DNA of 64,000 nucleotides, taken from Ilyonectria destructans (taxonomy: Eukaryota > Ascomycota > Sordariomycetes > Hypocreales > Nectriaceae). The position numbers and the translations under genes were made by a program. Numbering within the stretch: position 1 is the first letter of the stretch; each line of letters begins with the position of its first letter. This document shows positions 51,486 through 62,360 of the stretch, piece by piece. The stretch lies in the NCBI GenBank assembly GCA_020740775.1, contig JAHEWK010000018.1, positions 1,116,001 to 1,180,000 of the forward strand, read 5' to 3'. Under the pieces are notes generated by a model. The model searched no databases. It was not told the DNA's origin and was given only the letters and a program-made list of their open reading frames with translations.

Positions 51486-52848
51486 ATGGAGAAACTAAAT
51501 CAAATTCTGAATAACTTCATTGCAGATGGAGACAGCACCAAGGACAAGGTTCTTGGCGCGTCGTTCATTGTAACCAATAAGAATAGTCTGCAAGCACATT
51601 TATGAAAACCTCAGAAGCCCGATTGCTGATAGTAATTTAGACATCTTGTATGAAGGAGTGGCTGGCCGAATAGGCAAAGCTATAGACTCGCCATCATTCA
51701 GTTCGGAATCTTCCGGCTGGATTGCCTCGATGACCAAAATCGTCACCGCTACGAGTCTGATGCAAATCTCTGAGAGGGGATTGATACATCTGGATGACGA
51801 TGCCCGGTCGTTGGTTCCTGAGCTCGCCAACGCGCAGATTCTTCGAGGATTCAATGATGACGACAAGCCCATTCTGGAGAGCAACACCGACCCAATCACA
51901 CTTCGGTGAGCTATGCTGAACAAATGCCTTCCTTTTTGGTGCTGACAGAGGAGAATTCAAGGCAGCTCCTATGCCACACGAGCGGAATGGGCTACGACGC
52001 CATTGACATAGATCTTCAGAAATGGTCGTCCGCCACGGGACGGACTGCGGGTACACTGGACCAGACGCGCGAGGGATGGAATACACCACTGAAATTCCGA
52101 CCTGGTGAGTCTTGGCAATATGGCAGCAGCCTCGACTGGGCGGGTCAAGTGCTCGAGAAAATCACCGGCCAAAGCCTAGGAGAGTACATGTCGGAAAACA
52201 TTTTCAAGCCGCTGGGCATGAGTGATACGACTTTTCGGCGTCAAAAGATCGCAGAGAAAATCTCCGGTCGCATCATTGAGTGTACCTACAGAAATCCGGA
52301 CGGGACGCTCATTCCGGGCCCTCTTCCAGTGTCGGAGGATCCTCCACTTGACGGCGGTGGCGCGGGACTCTTCTCAACAGCCCAGGACTATATCAAATTC
52401 CTGCAGGCTGTTGTTGCAGCTGGCGAGGGCCAGGGTACGCTTCTGCGCAAGGAAACCGTCGACGAGATGTTTCGACCACAGCTCAATCAAGGTCAAAAGC
52501 AGCCACTGCAGACATTTCTGAAGGATGCCATGCCATTTCCGGCCGATACGCCAATGGACTACGGACTCAGCGGTGCCATCAACACGGCTGATTTGGAGGG
52601 GAAACGAAAAAAGGGGACGTTGACTTGGGGCGGAATGAGCAACGGTCAATGGGTTAGTCACTCCGCCTGGCATGCCGTCTGCCGCCGCATAGATGCCTTT
52701 ATTGACACTCTCCTAGTGGATCGACCGCGAAGCTGGGATAGCTGCTGTGCTCTTCGTCAGCCTTCTTCCCCCGTATGACGAGTCTGTCAAGAGGCTGTAT
52801 GATGAGCTAGAGAGAGCAGTGTATGGAGATCTACTTCCCCGCTCCTGA
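51486..52848 (+). CDS. Serine beta-lactamase-family hydrolase/transesterase
   Basis: Four exons, 51486-51585, 51641-51905, 51962-52652 and 52717-52848 (introns 55, 56 and 64 bp), giving 395 residues, typical for the fungal class-C-like beta-lactamase family (PF00144) that includes esterases and LovD-type acyltransferases. The SxxK catalytic pair is S63-M-T-K66 in WIASMTKIV, and WQYGSSLDWAG carries the second-motif Tyr. LLCHTSGMGYD, GGAGLFSTAQDYIKFL and the KTG-like GTLTWGGMSNGQWW are further family blocks. Splicing the last intron restores WIDREAGIAAVLFV and an end at DLLPRS; the unspliced frame diverges after NGQW. No signal peptide. It begins 300 bp after a RIP-scarred repeat, but all catalytic blocks are intact. 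Substrate unknown. Confidence 0.9.
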
Positions 52849-53443
52849 AATGCCGGCATGGATTTACATTCCGAGCCCGTCGGTGACGACATCCTCCACT
52901 GTTTCACGTACTACTATATGCAAGCTGGTCTGAAATCCCTAGGCGCAAGGCAATATCTGAATATATCACTGACCTCTGAATTGGCTGAACTAGCTGAAAG
53001 TTCTTTATTCTCTGTAATTCCTGCCACACCTCATTTGGTAAAGTTATATTAGTATTATATTCATTAATTAAACTCTTCCTAATATTAATTCCTTCGTGAG
53101 GGGATATGATATTTTCTTTATCTTTGAATATTTGTTTTGCGTTAGTACTTTTATAAAATTCTGTAAGCATGCATACTGGAAGTTGAATAGCGGACGAAAC
53201 GGAATTGAAACAAGCGCGCGATTCTTGATTGGGTAGGGGATTTATGTTTGGAATGCAAACTGAGTAAACGGAATGCTTACTCCTGGAAAAATGTTCCAAC
53301 AAATGGCTTGTATTTTAATAAAGATATATTTATGAGAATAGTTACGGAGGAAATAAGACAGTGAAATCCAACTCCTGCTAATGCCAAAAAGCCTCCCCGT
53401 CAAGGCATCCAAAAACTGATGAGACACAACAACCAGCTCACCA
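52849..53443. other. AT-rich convergent intergenic region
   Basis: About 600 bp, AT-rich in the middle (53050-53160). One minus-strand frame (52904-53302) lacks family features and is probably chance. Confidence 0.4.
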
Positions 53444-54775
53444 TTACTCCTGGGAATGAGCAATCCCTTCGTTCACGCACACCGTACCTGCTGGTACGTC
53501 CTGAGGAAGAGCCCACCCACTATTGCAGATACCAAACTTCTTGGGCGTGAAGCAGATAAGCGCCCCGGAGGTCGGGCAGGGATCCATGCCTACGGCCCAG
53601 TAAGGTCTACCACTACTGGGGGGCGCAGCGGAGGACACCTGGTTGGAAGGCACAGCAGTGAATGTCTTGCTTGACAGCGGGGCAGAAGTCACCTTGCTGG
53701 GGGGCTCGGCAGAGCACTCCTCGCTGGAGGGTGCGGCAGAAGTCACCTTGCCAGATGGGTCAGCGTGAGAGGTCTTTGTATATGCCGTGGTGTGGAATGT
53801 ATCGTCAATTGGACACTTCGCATGATCGCTGGCGGGAGGTTGCTGTCCCAGGGTCGTCGTTGGAGACGCAATAGGGGAAGTGATGAGGGTACTGACTGGC
53901 ATAGAGGCAGCCGGTGAATTCACAGATGAGGGTGCAGCAGAGGGTGCCCCGATCGATCCCGGCGTTGTGGGCGAGGGCGTAGATGGGATCTCTGATGGGG
54001 AAGCTGGCTGGGAAGCGCCGCCACCAGCAGGATCCTGAAAGACGGGCTCAACTCCAACCTCACACCCACCGTTGCTTCCTGGCGTGACCTCATCATGGAC
54101 TACGCCATAGTCTCCGGGATCTGGGAAGCCAAGGACACCATTGCCCGTGGTGCACTGGCCGGCGATGTTGGCGCGGAAGATGGGGGGTAGCTTGTCCACG
54201 AACGATTCATCATCTGTGCCGCCAACGACCTTGATCGGGGCGCACACCATGTACATCTCTCGGTTGCCGATCTTGTTGAACCAGGTCCAGGCGAAGATTG
54301 CATTGCCGTTCTTCATCTGCTTGGGAATCGGGATGTTGAACTGTCGGGTGCACTCCGTGCCCGAGTCGTTGCCGCATTGCGGGCCATTCTCACGACCATG
54401 GGGGTCTGTCTCTGTGGTGGGGATGTTTCCCACAGCCTCTGCTGGACATCCTCCGATCATGCTGTAGATAGTATGCCACTCGGTTGGCTCGGCGGGGGGA
54501 GTATCGCCGTAGGCAATGCTGAACTGGCAAGATCCGCCACCGTGGACGGCGCTGCCCCAGAACCTGACCAACTGAGTCGTTCCTGCGGTCACAGTCGTAA
54601 CCTCCTCAATGCCGTGCATCCCTTGGCAAGGCCAAGGAAACACCGAAGTCAAAGGTCCGACTTGTGCGAGAGGGGGGGTGTCGAGGTTGTAGGGGTGAGG
54701 CTCGATCATAACGACATGGGCGCAAGTTTGTCCGACGAGGGCCAGGGCGGCCGCCAAAGACACTGAAGATCGCAT
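53444..54775 (-). CDS. AA11-type lytic polysaccharide monooxygenase with C-terminal module
   Basis: Single exon; 443 residues from ATG 54775 (MRSSVSLAAALALVGQTCA). Upstream in-frame codons to 54940 would bury the signal peptide. After cleavage at CA|H the mature protein starts with His20, the first ligand of the copper 'histidine brace'. The second ligand is H78 in FWGSAVHGGGSCQ. Further AA11 blocks are WHTIYSMIGGCPAE, FNIPIPKQMKNGNAIFAWTW and FNKIGNREMYMVCAPIKVVG. A Ser/Thr/Pro linker (about residues 245-370) follows, then a Cys-rich C-terminal module (PYWAVGMDPCPTSGALICFT ... GTVCVNEGIAHS) of the kind appended to fungal AA11 enzymes and thought to bind chitin. Secreted; oxidatively cleaves chitin. 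Role in cell-wall remodelling or degradation of foreign chitin is inferred. Confidence 0.93.
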   Translation of the reverse strand: MRSSVSLAAALALVGQTCAHVVMIEPHPYNLDTPPLAQVGPLTSVFPWPCQGMHGIEEVTTVTAGTTQLVRFWGSAVHGGGSCQFSIAYGDTPPAEPTEWHTIYSMIGGCPAEAVGNIPTTETDPHGRENGPQCGNDSGTECTRQFNIPIPKQMKNGNAIFAWTWFNKIGNREMYMVCAPIKVVGGTDDESFVDKLPPIFRANIAGQCTTGNGVLGFPDPGDYGVVHDEVTPGSNGGCEVGVEPVFQDPAGGGASQPASPSEIPSTPSPTTPGSIGAPSAAPSSVNSPAASMPVSTLITSPIASPTTTLGQQPPASDHAKCPIDDTFHTTAYTKTSHADPSGKVTSAAPSSEECSAEPPSKVTSAPLSSKTFTAVPSNQVSSAAPPSSGRPYWAVGMDPCPTSGALICFTPKKFGICNSGWALPQDVPAGTVCVNEGIAHSQE

Positions 54776-55503
54776 TTTCGAAGTTTGAGGGTTCAGCAAA
54801 TCGATACTTGATAAAATTCGTGGATTCGCTCTGTCTTTTGAAGATAGGACTAACTTTGGTGGTAGTGTGAATCGTGGTGGATGTGGTTGTGGTTGCGTTG
54901 AGTTGATGGTGATATGGAGAGCCTTGGCAGGGGCAGTCATGGCCAGATACTTATACCACTAGTCCCCGACATCAAATCAGATAATCAACGTGGTGCAGGG
55001 AGTTTGTTCTTTGTTTTACCACGTTCATTCTCCAAATCCAGCATTATGATGCTTTGTTTCAATTGTTTATGTGAAAGAACAGGGTTGGCTGAACAATCAA
55101 ACAAGCGACACAGCTCTAGGTAACAACGGAATTTGTTGGAGCGAACATATTTTGCGCAAACAACACGCCTTTATGTGCTATTAGGTTCCTTCATCGGGTT
55201 AAGATTGTTTGTGTGACACTGATGGTGAGTTTGATGTTCGGCATGAATCAGCAATCCATCGTTGTTCGCCAATCTCGATTAACTAACAAAGCCGAGCCCA
55301 GTCACTATTGTAGCAACATTCCACGCTGTTCCAATTTCCTTCGAGCTCTTTACCAACTTACTGGCTGAAAGAGTCTAATAATCATGCAAAATTTCAGTTA
55401 CGCTCAGAGAGATTTGGCCTCATTGTATTCCTCGCCAAGTTCAGATCTGACAGTACATTTCATCCCTTGATCCAATATCTCATCGTACACTCCCACGAAT
55501 ATT
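54776..55503. other. Intergenic region
   Basis: 728 bp between two minus-strand genes; holds the LPMO promoter and the F-box gene's 3' UTR. No other feature was seen. Confidence 0.4.
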
Positions 55504-57160
55504 CTACACCGACGGTGCATTTAAAGTTGCATCAACGCCGTACGTCCACGAGTAAACCTGGTTCGTTCTCCGCCCAACTCGGATGGTCCCGTTCTTCCCG
55601 CACCCGGAAAACGGTTTAAACCCAAATACGGAAAACAAGGTTGCTTCTCGAAGGCTCGTCCCTCCTTTTTCCTGCAGCTCACTGATCCCCCGCATCACGT
55701 CGTGCCAGGTGTATTTCTCACGGTGGGGATAGATGCTGCAGTACTCGATCCGCAGACTCTCGAGAGTAGCGGCGTGGAGGCGGATGAAACTAGCCAGCTT
55801 CTCCGGATCAATGTGGCCGCAGCTGAACTCGACGTGACGCAGGCGCGAGAACTTCAAGTTGTCGGGAATGGCGGCTACAGTGGACATTCCGTGTGCCTCG
55901 AAAACAAGCTGCTCCAGCTGAGGCATGCTGGCGAGAACGAGGCCGAAATGCCCTCCTTCGATCACATCGTCGCGCTCCCAGGGCATGCACTCGTCATTGA
56001 TGGAGAGATGTAAACTGGTCAGGTTGGAGGCGAGTCCTAGCTGGGCGGCGAGTCTGTCCGGAAAGGGCGAGACGTTGTCGAACAATCTGATGGGCAGTCC
56101 GGGTTGGCAATTCTCTTGAATTATGTCGTGAGAAGCATCGACTCGGAATTCTCTGAGCTGGGACCGAATTCCTGGATTCTCAAGTGCTGTCAGGGCAACA
56201 AGAAGACCCCGGGCCTCACGCGCGATGGAGCGCACCTCAGGAAAATGTAGGTATTCCCCAGGGACCACTTCGCCATGACTAACCAAACCTTCCCAGTACT
56301 ATGCGTCAATCAGACCTGGATTAGCTATCACTTGTCAAAGGTCGTGTGTAAACCTAGAATTGACTCACAAGTACCGGTTCATTCTCCTCCTTCCCAACTT
56401 CGTTCCCATAGGGAGGACCAGATTGCCGAATATTCCGCTCCAATTCATCGTCCAGCCAATCCAACGTCAACATATTCTCATACGTACGGGACATTGGGCT
56501 CCCCCATGCTGCCCACCAGTCGCATCGGGGAGGAAATGGTGGGCGCTCTTTGCGCTCCGTACCGAAGCGTCGCCACATGCGAACTGTCGGGCTGGACGAG
56601 TCCCGGCTCTGAGCACCAGACGCGGGTGCTTCGTCGGCGGTCCGGTTTGTGAGTACCAGGCTATGAAGCGCATTCATCCGCGGCAGTGCATTTTTGAGCG
56701 CTGTGAGGTCGGCGTGTGTCCTTCGGTTGTGGTGATGGAGCTTGAACACGGACATGAACAGCTCATGCAGCGCCGTGTCCGGAGCCGGGGCCCACCTGCG
56801 ACCGGGAATATCGAACGGCGCATCTCCGGGGAAGTACGGCTTTCGCCGGTCAGGCCAGAGCACTTCTTCTGTTGAGGCAGCGGCCTGGAAAACTTTCCAT
56901 TCGGATAAGGACGGCGCCAGTGTTGTATCGTCGATGACCAGCTCGCGGACGCCGCTCAGCAGGAGCTCGTTTGCCGTGACGAGCTGGAAGACGTCCAGGT
57001 CGAGTGGATGACAAGACAGATAAAGGACTGGAAAAAGCAACGGTGAAGCAGCCTGGTTGAGTCGCCTGCAGCTTGCTCGTAGCGATTGAAAGGCCTGGCC
57101 AGGCAGCATGTGGAGAATGTCACCGAGGATCTCCGGCGGCAGGTCGAAAATATTTGCCAT
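55504..57160 (-). CDS. F-box protein
   Basis: Two exons, 56369-57160 and 55504-56298 (70 bp intron), giving 528 residues. The N-terminus MANIFDLPPEILGDILHMLP followed by SLRASCRRLNQAASPLLFPV is a clear F-box (residues 4-45), the Skp1-binding part of SCF ubiquitin ligases. The remainder is a long, weakly repetitive helical/strand region with leucine-rich features (NLTSLHLSINDECMP, MPQLEQLVFEAHGM, RLRHVEFSCGHIDP, TLESLRIEYCSIYP), consistent with degenerate LRRs that would recruit a substrate. Such F-box proteins are a large, fast-evolving family in moulds and targets cannot be predicted. Splicing joins ENEPVL to YWEGLVSHGE. Confidence 0.88.
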
Positions 57161-58470
57161 ATTTGAATCTTTAGTGAGAAAGTAGCCTTACGGTCCGGCA
57201 ATCGACATACTTCCAACAGCGAGATCCAATCCGTTGATGCTTGGGGGAGGTAACCGGAGAAAAGATGGCACGCGATGACACTGCCAGAGATCCGAATGAT
57301 GGTCTCTCGGAGTCGCCGCTAGGCCTCGTCAGCTGTAACGCCACAGTGGGGTGCGAAAAGGGGTGAACTAAAAACGATGGCAATAGACTTTCTCTGCAAG
57401 AATGTGCGCATTATTGATTGTCATGAGAGGGACGGTGACTAAAATCACGATTGTTTTGGAGAAAGTGAGGCTATTCAGACAAGTGACAGCAGGGTAAGTG
57501 ACACCCCAGGGAAGTGGGGGTGTCGCGTGCTGCTTTAATGCACATCACTGCCAAAGTGGGGAAAGCTTGTTTCCGTCTGGAGGGAGGCGCATGTCTTTGA
57601 TTTCCTATCAGTCACTGTCCACATCTGTTATGGCCCATATTATTCCTTTCATGAGGTGCCATATACTTCCCTTGGTGAGATCAATGCTGCTTCTGTAGCG
57701 TTTTATTATACATTTCACCATTGACGAGAGTCTGATGCCGAACGTTCAGCGGAAGGGTTGTCGAGAGGGGTAGAAGCCAAATTAAATGCGTCACAATTAT
57801 GTCATGTTGGTTAGTGTGTTTCTAAGACCGAGTGTGCTACTACATACACGATCCTGTTTCTTCTTGTCTTGATTTATCGGGATATTGAGAGAGTTTATCC
57901 ACGAAAGTCGAAACCCAAAAGGAGCAAATTTACCCTCTGCTCTTCTTCAGCCTATGGAGAAATCCAGGAACCAAATTTAACCCAACGAAATCCTTTGCCG
58001 CGGCTGCGTTTAGCGCTATGAGGCCCGTCCATCGCAGGGTAAGGCCCACCCACATGTGGAATCAAAGTGAGCGGACTTGCCTTTACCACCTCCGGTTGGA
58101 CAGACATAAGCTACTTGCATTAGCGTGTAAGCATCCTCAAAGTTCCCTGCACCAGCGTACGGCTCGCGAAGACCCTTAAGTCCGAGCTATCTCTAAGTAG
58201 TTCAGTATGCAGACCGCATTTATCAGGCTCTTTTGCCGGGCAGTCTCACATTATGGTTTGACTAATTCCTAAAGCCGAACAAAATTGAAACGATGTTGTA
58301 CAACTGTTATTACGTCAGGAAAAAACCTGGGAGTTAAACATATAAAGCCCGGCGGCTTTGCCAGTTTTCTTTAGCATGTCTTCTCGCAATCACATCCTCT
58401 CCAGCACCGCACTCCTGAGTCTTCTTGGCTGCTATCAATCTACTTTATACTTAAGAACACATTTAACACT
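57161..58470. other. Divergent intergenic region
   Basis: 1.3 kb between the F-box gene (minus) and the SDR gene (plus). No gene, repeat or RNA was recognised. Short frames on the minus strand just upstream of the F-box gene are in its 5' region. Confidence 0.4.
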
Positions 58471-59457
58471 ATGGCTGATCGCTACGTTGCCGTCCACGAG
58501 ACCCCCAGCGGGCCTGGTGATGCCCGCCCTACCGCCATCCAGATCATCAAGGATGAGAATCTCGAGGGCAAGCTTGCTGGTCAAGTTGCCCTCATCACCG
58601 GCTGCTCTTCTGGTATCGGCACCGAAAGCGCCAAGGCTCTCTATCTGGCAGGAGTTACTCTCTATCTTACCGCTCGCAACCTCGCTAAGGCTCGAACCGC
58701 GCTTGGGGAGTTGGCCGATAGTGACCGCGTCCATCTCCTCCAACTTGATCTTGAATCCTTCAACAGCGTCCGCTCTTGCGCAGCCGAATTCCTGTCCAAG
58801 TGTTCTACACTGAATATTGCAATCCTTAACGCGGGTGTAATGACGCCTCCCGAGGGACGTACAAAAGATGGTTTCGAGACGCAGTTCGGCACAAACCACT
58901 TGGCCCACTTCCTACTCTTCAACCTTCTCCAGCCCGCACTACTAGCTGGTGCTACCCCTCAGACACCCTCTCGTGTCGTCGTCCTGAGCTCCATCGCCCA
59001 CCGTTTTGGGGAGGTTAACTTCGACGACGTCAACTTCGAGGGGCATTACGACGCGATGGCCACCTACGCGCAGAGCAAGACAGCAAATCTCTGGACTGCC
59101 AACGAGATCGAACGGCGTTACGGCGCCCAGGGAATTCACGCATGGAGCATCCAGCCCGGCGCCGTGCAGACAGATTTGATGCGGCATATGTCCTCGGACG
59201 CGCAGAAGGGACTAGAAACCGACTCCTATCTGAGCAAAATCATGAAGAACCCTGAGCAAGGCGCCGCCACAAGCATTTGGGCTGCTACCGCCGCGGCATT
59301 GGAGGGTAAGGGGGGAAAGTATCTGGAAAACTGCCAGATTGTGCCTGCATGGGAGCCATCGTTCGGTCAATGGGGCCCGGGATACGCACCACATGCGTAT
59401 GACACAGACAAGGCGAAGAAATTATGGGAGAAGTCTGTTGAGTGGGTGGGCTTGTAA
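58471..59457 (+). CDS. Short-chain dehydrogenase/reductase
   Basis: Single exon, 328 residues. Classical SDR Rossmann fold of the retinol-dehydrogenase/WWOX-like branch: cofactor motif TGCSSGIG (residues 43-50), NAGVM (120-124), catalytic Ser in VVVLSSIAHR (173/174), and Y199-A-Q-S-K203. PGAVQTDL follows the active site as usual. An Arg at the end of beta-2 (LYLTARN) suggests NADP(H). Fungal members reduce or oxidise a wide range of carbonyls and alcohols, often in secondary metabolism; the substrate is unknown. The ATG at 58471 starts the conserved N-terminal extension (MADRYVAVHETPSGPGDARP); another frame open from 58358 overlaps it and is a shadow. Confidence 0.92.
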   Translation: MADRYVAVHETPSGPGDARPTAIQIIKDENLEGKLAGQVALITGCSSGIGTESAKALYLAGVTLYLTARNLAKARTALGELADSDRVHLLQLDLESFNSVRSCAAEFLSKCSTLNIAILNAGVMTPPEGRTKDGFETQFGTNHLAHFLLFNLLQPALLAGATPQTPSRVVVLSSIAHRFGEVNFDDVNFEGHYDAMATYAQSKTANLWTANEIERRYGAQGIHAWSIQPGAVQTDLMRHMSSDAQKGLETDSYLSKIMKNPEQGAATSIWAATAAALEGKGGKYLENCQIVPAWEPSFGQWGPGYAPHAYDTDKAKKLWEKSVEWVGL

Positions 59458-59766
59458 ACTTGAGTCGGTTTCTCCATAGGACGTCATGTTAACTAAGTAC
59501 CTAAAATCAGCTGTATGAAGCGTTATCTCCGTTTGTTCTGGCTCGTGACTTGCTGTTCTCAACGCTAGGTCGTCGTGGTGCTCATTGTCCCTTTGTATAA
59601 GACCTGGGGACCTGAGGTGAGATGCTACTGATTAGGTAACGATAAAAGTTCTGCCCTTCTCATAGACGATGTGAGGAGTAAATATATCCTAACCTCTGTA
59701 AGAAGTCTCATGCACGATTTCCTCATCCTGTCATTTTCTGAACCTAGAACAAGCTTCATTAATTAC
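59458..59766. other. Convergent intergenic region
   Basis: 309 bp holding the 3' UTRs of the SDR and DUF3425 genes; nothing else was seen. Confidence 0.4.
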
Positions 59767-60758
59767 TCATTCTGTAAACTCTGTCAACAGCCTGGTCTGG
59801 CCTCTTTTCAACCGCCAGTAGTTTGTAGCGACAAGAATCTCAGGGCATCCCCTAACTAGCGATCCCCATTTTCGCAGAAATGCCTCGTTGATTTCCCAAC
59901 CCCTCGGGTCCCATGCTTCTGTCCACACGATGAGAGAAGGTTGCTCGCCCGGGCCGGTGCTGTCAACTCCAAGAAGGTCATAACATAGATCATCGTCGTC
60001 AAACATGCCTTCTTGCATGCCTCGGAGGACGTTGTCTCGAAACCGTGGAAAAGGGAAGAGATCAATCCATGGATGATGCGGTACCGTCCTCTGCATGTTG
60101 GTAGGCCATAAGCTGCCTGGACAGTTATGTAAGGGCACAGGTAAGTTTCCTGGGTTCGGACCGATCTGGCCGAAGGGCGAGATGAACTCATCGCGGCAGA
60201 AAGCTTCTTTGGGAAATCCAATCAAGGTGGCGTTGTCTGCTATTGCGTTGAGGACGTTGAGTCGAATGGTGATGTGTAAGCTCGAGGGGCGTGAGGAGTG
60301 AAGGGAATAATCCTCGAGGGCCTGTTTCATCAGACTCAGGATGCGCTCGGTTTCGCCGGGATAGTGCAGAAGGAGGAGACCTCCATCGCCAAAATTGGTC
60401 TGCGGGACGAATAGAGCCCCTGGACCATTGAGAGTTGGGCAAAGTCGCGCTGGAGGGTTAGTTGAAGTGGAAGAAGCTGGGTTGCTCGACTCGGCTGTGG
60501 CGGCGGCTTTCCTCCTGCCTGTGGAGAACAAGTATGAGGAGTTAGTCTGTCTACGTTGGGTATAAAGCGTAAGCCAATTGCAGAGTACTTACGCCACGCT
60601 CTCTGATTCAGACGATTTTGTCGTTTCTTTCTCTCTTGTGTGCCCGTAACCCCTGTCCAATCGTCGACTTGGGTCCTCAGATCCGGCAAAGGGCGGACTC
60701 GCTGCACGCCGTCGAAAACATTCACGGCAGTGGAATCCGACGCTTGATCTTGATCCAT
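59767..60758 (-). CDS. bZIP-like transcription factor with DUF3425 domain
   Basis: Two exons, 60593-60758 and 59767-60518 (74 bp intron), giving 305 residues. Residues 42-60, ERKKRQNRLNQRAWRRRKAA, form a bZIP basic region (N-xx-A/Q-xxx-xR pattern); the intron splits it at the last Arg codons. No leucine zipper of usual length follows, as is common in this family. The C-terminal two thirds are the DUF3425 domain, with LLLLHYPGETERILSLMKQA, SSLHITIRLNVLNAIADNAT, PHHPWIDLFPFPRFRDNVLR, LIVWTEAWDPRGWEINEAFL and LVRGCPEILVATNYWR. These are nuclear regulators of mostly unknown targets. The next upstream ATG-like codon in frame is GTG, so ATG 60758 is taken as start. It is divergent from the broken NmrA-like gene. 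Confidence 0.88.
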
Positions 60759-61305
60759 GGATAATTGGGACACCGACACAGAAGAGCTGACGATTAGGGA
60801 CGTGGGGAAATGAAGTCACAGACGCGATGAGGTTGAAGGGCGATAATAATTGATGGGAAACAATGGGGCGAAGTCGGTCAAGATGACGTTCCATATCCCA
60901 TGCAAGGTCAAGCGGGCGGCCACTTAGCAGCCCTCTCAAAACGAGCTAATGCAGCTGGATTACGCTTTAGACCCATTCTGGTAAGCCACAAATATATCTC
61001 GGGGAATGGCACGACTGCCGAAATATACTTCGTACACGACACATTAATCTTTGGTAGATACGATTTGTATCGCGGATCTGTATTTTGCGCTCTCGAATAT
61101 CGCTCTATTATTTCTCCCCGGATTGGTGCCTAGCTTCCTATCAGGTCTCTCGCGTCCCGCATGTAGTCAACTCCGCATCTTCAGTCCACACCTTACACCG
61201 GTAGTGTATGTGAAAGTGAAGTCTGCACACGTGAAAAGTCCGCTGAAACCTATGATCTGTGTGATCCTAGAAACATTCGAACACGTTTAAAACCCTTACG
61301 ATTGA
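60759..61305. other. Divergent intergenic region
   Basis: 547 bp upstream of the DUF3425 gene and of the broken NmrA-like gene. No element was recognised. Confidence 0.4.
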
Positions 61306-62360
61306 CGTCTACTCGCAGTCGCTGGCGGAACTAGTGATGTTGGGAGGACCATCGTGGATCAATTTATTATCTCGGGCAAGCACACGGTCGGGGTACTTTG
61401 CAGAAAGGTGGGAGCATTGTCATGATTTCCGAGACTTGAGAAATGCCATGACAGAAAGTGTTAACCTCGCCATCTAGGTCCTAGCCGCGCCTAACCCTGA
61501 CGGTCCCTAGTTTTTGGCAGTCAACTACGATGAGGTCGAAGAAATAGCCAAGGCCCTGCAGAGCTATAGTGTTGATACCATCGTCTCAGCTGTGAACGCC
61601 GACGGCCCGGGCTACCAGGCGCAGCTTAATCTGATTGCAGCGGCTGAGAAGTCTTCTACGGTAAAAAAGATTCATTCCCAGCGAGTATGCGGGCTATGTG
61701 CCCACGAGGTAAGTCGGAATCGGTTACACGATCCATCCATTGTGTATCATTGATTAACGATGCAACGGTAGCAATGCTGAAGAGGCGGACGAGATGACCG
61801 CCAACACGCTTCAAACGGTAGAGGCGCTGGAAAAGTCTGGCCTCAAGTACACTCGCTTTGCGATCAGGGTCTTCATAGACTATTTCGGGCAGCCTCACAT
61901 CCCTAGTCACGTCCGCCCTTTTAAGTGGGCGCTTGACATTGAATCGCGCCGCGCAGCCATCCCAGGAACAGGTAACGAGGTTTTTAGTATGACGTACTCG
62001 AAAGACGTCGCTCGATTTGTCGATCGTCTTGTCGACGAAGACGAATGGCCGGAGGTCAGCATTGTCAGCGGCTCTGACACCACGCTCAACGAGATGGTGG
62101 CTATTGCAGAGACGGTCGCCGGTGGCAAGTTCAACGTTGCCTACGACAATTTGGAAGAGCTTAAAGCAGGCAAAGCTACGATGGTTTCCAAAAGTGATGG
62201 TTCTTACAATGGAATGGATCCTGTGATGATCGCTGCCATAGTTGGGACGTCTCTGGCCGAGGGAAAGATCATGCTGCCGAAGAATAGTCGCCTGACGTTC
62301 CCGGATATGCGGCCGATGAGCGTCGGGGAATCGATCACTAAGGCTTGGTCGAAAAATTAG
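61306..62360 (+). pseudogene. NmrA-like / isoflavone-reductase-like gene, frame broken
   Basis: The order of parts is that of fungal NmrA-like NAD(P)-binding proteins. LAVAGGTSDVGRTIVDQFII (61312 onward) is the dinucleotide-binding start; an intron may follow at 61408. Then come YDEVEEIAKALQSYSVDTIV (from 61529), QAQLNLIAAAEKSSTVK, an intron 3' of about 61709, and an intact C-terminal exon from about 61773 to 62360 (DEMTANTLQTVEALEKSGLK, YTRFAIRVFIDYFG, GNEVFSMTYSKDVARFVDRL, EWPEVSIVSGSDTTLNEMVA, FPDMRPMSVGESITKAW). Two faults: the VAGGT frame meets TGA within three codons upstream, so no ATG serves it; and one extra A in the run at 61663-61668 shifts the frame so that RFIPSEYAGYVPT is read as KIHSQRVCGLCAH. 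Either a recent pseudogene or, for the A run, a base-calling error. Confidence 0.7.

Noticed and set aside
58358..58813. Alternative plus-strand frame overlapping the SDR start
   Set aside because: Out of phase with the SDR motifs and Ser/Leu-rich without domain features.
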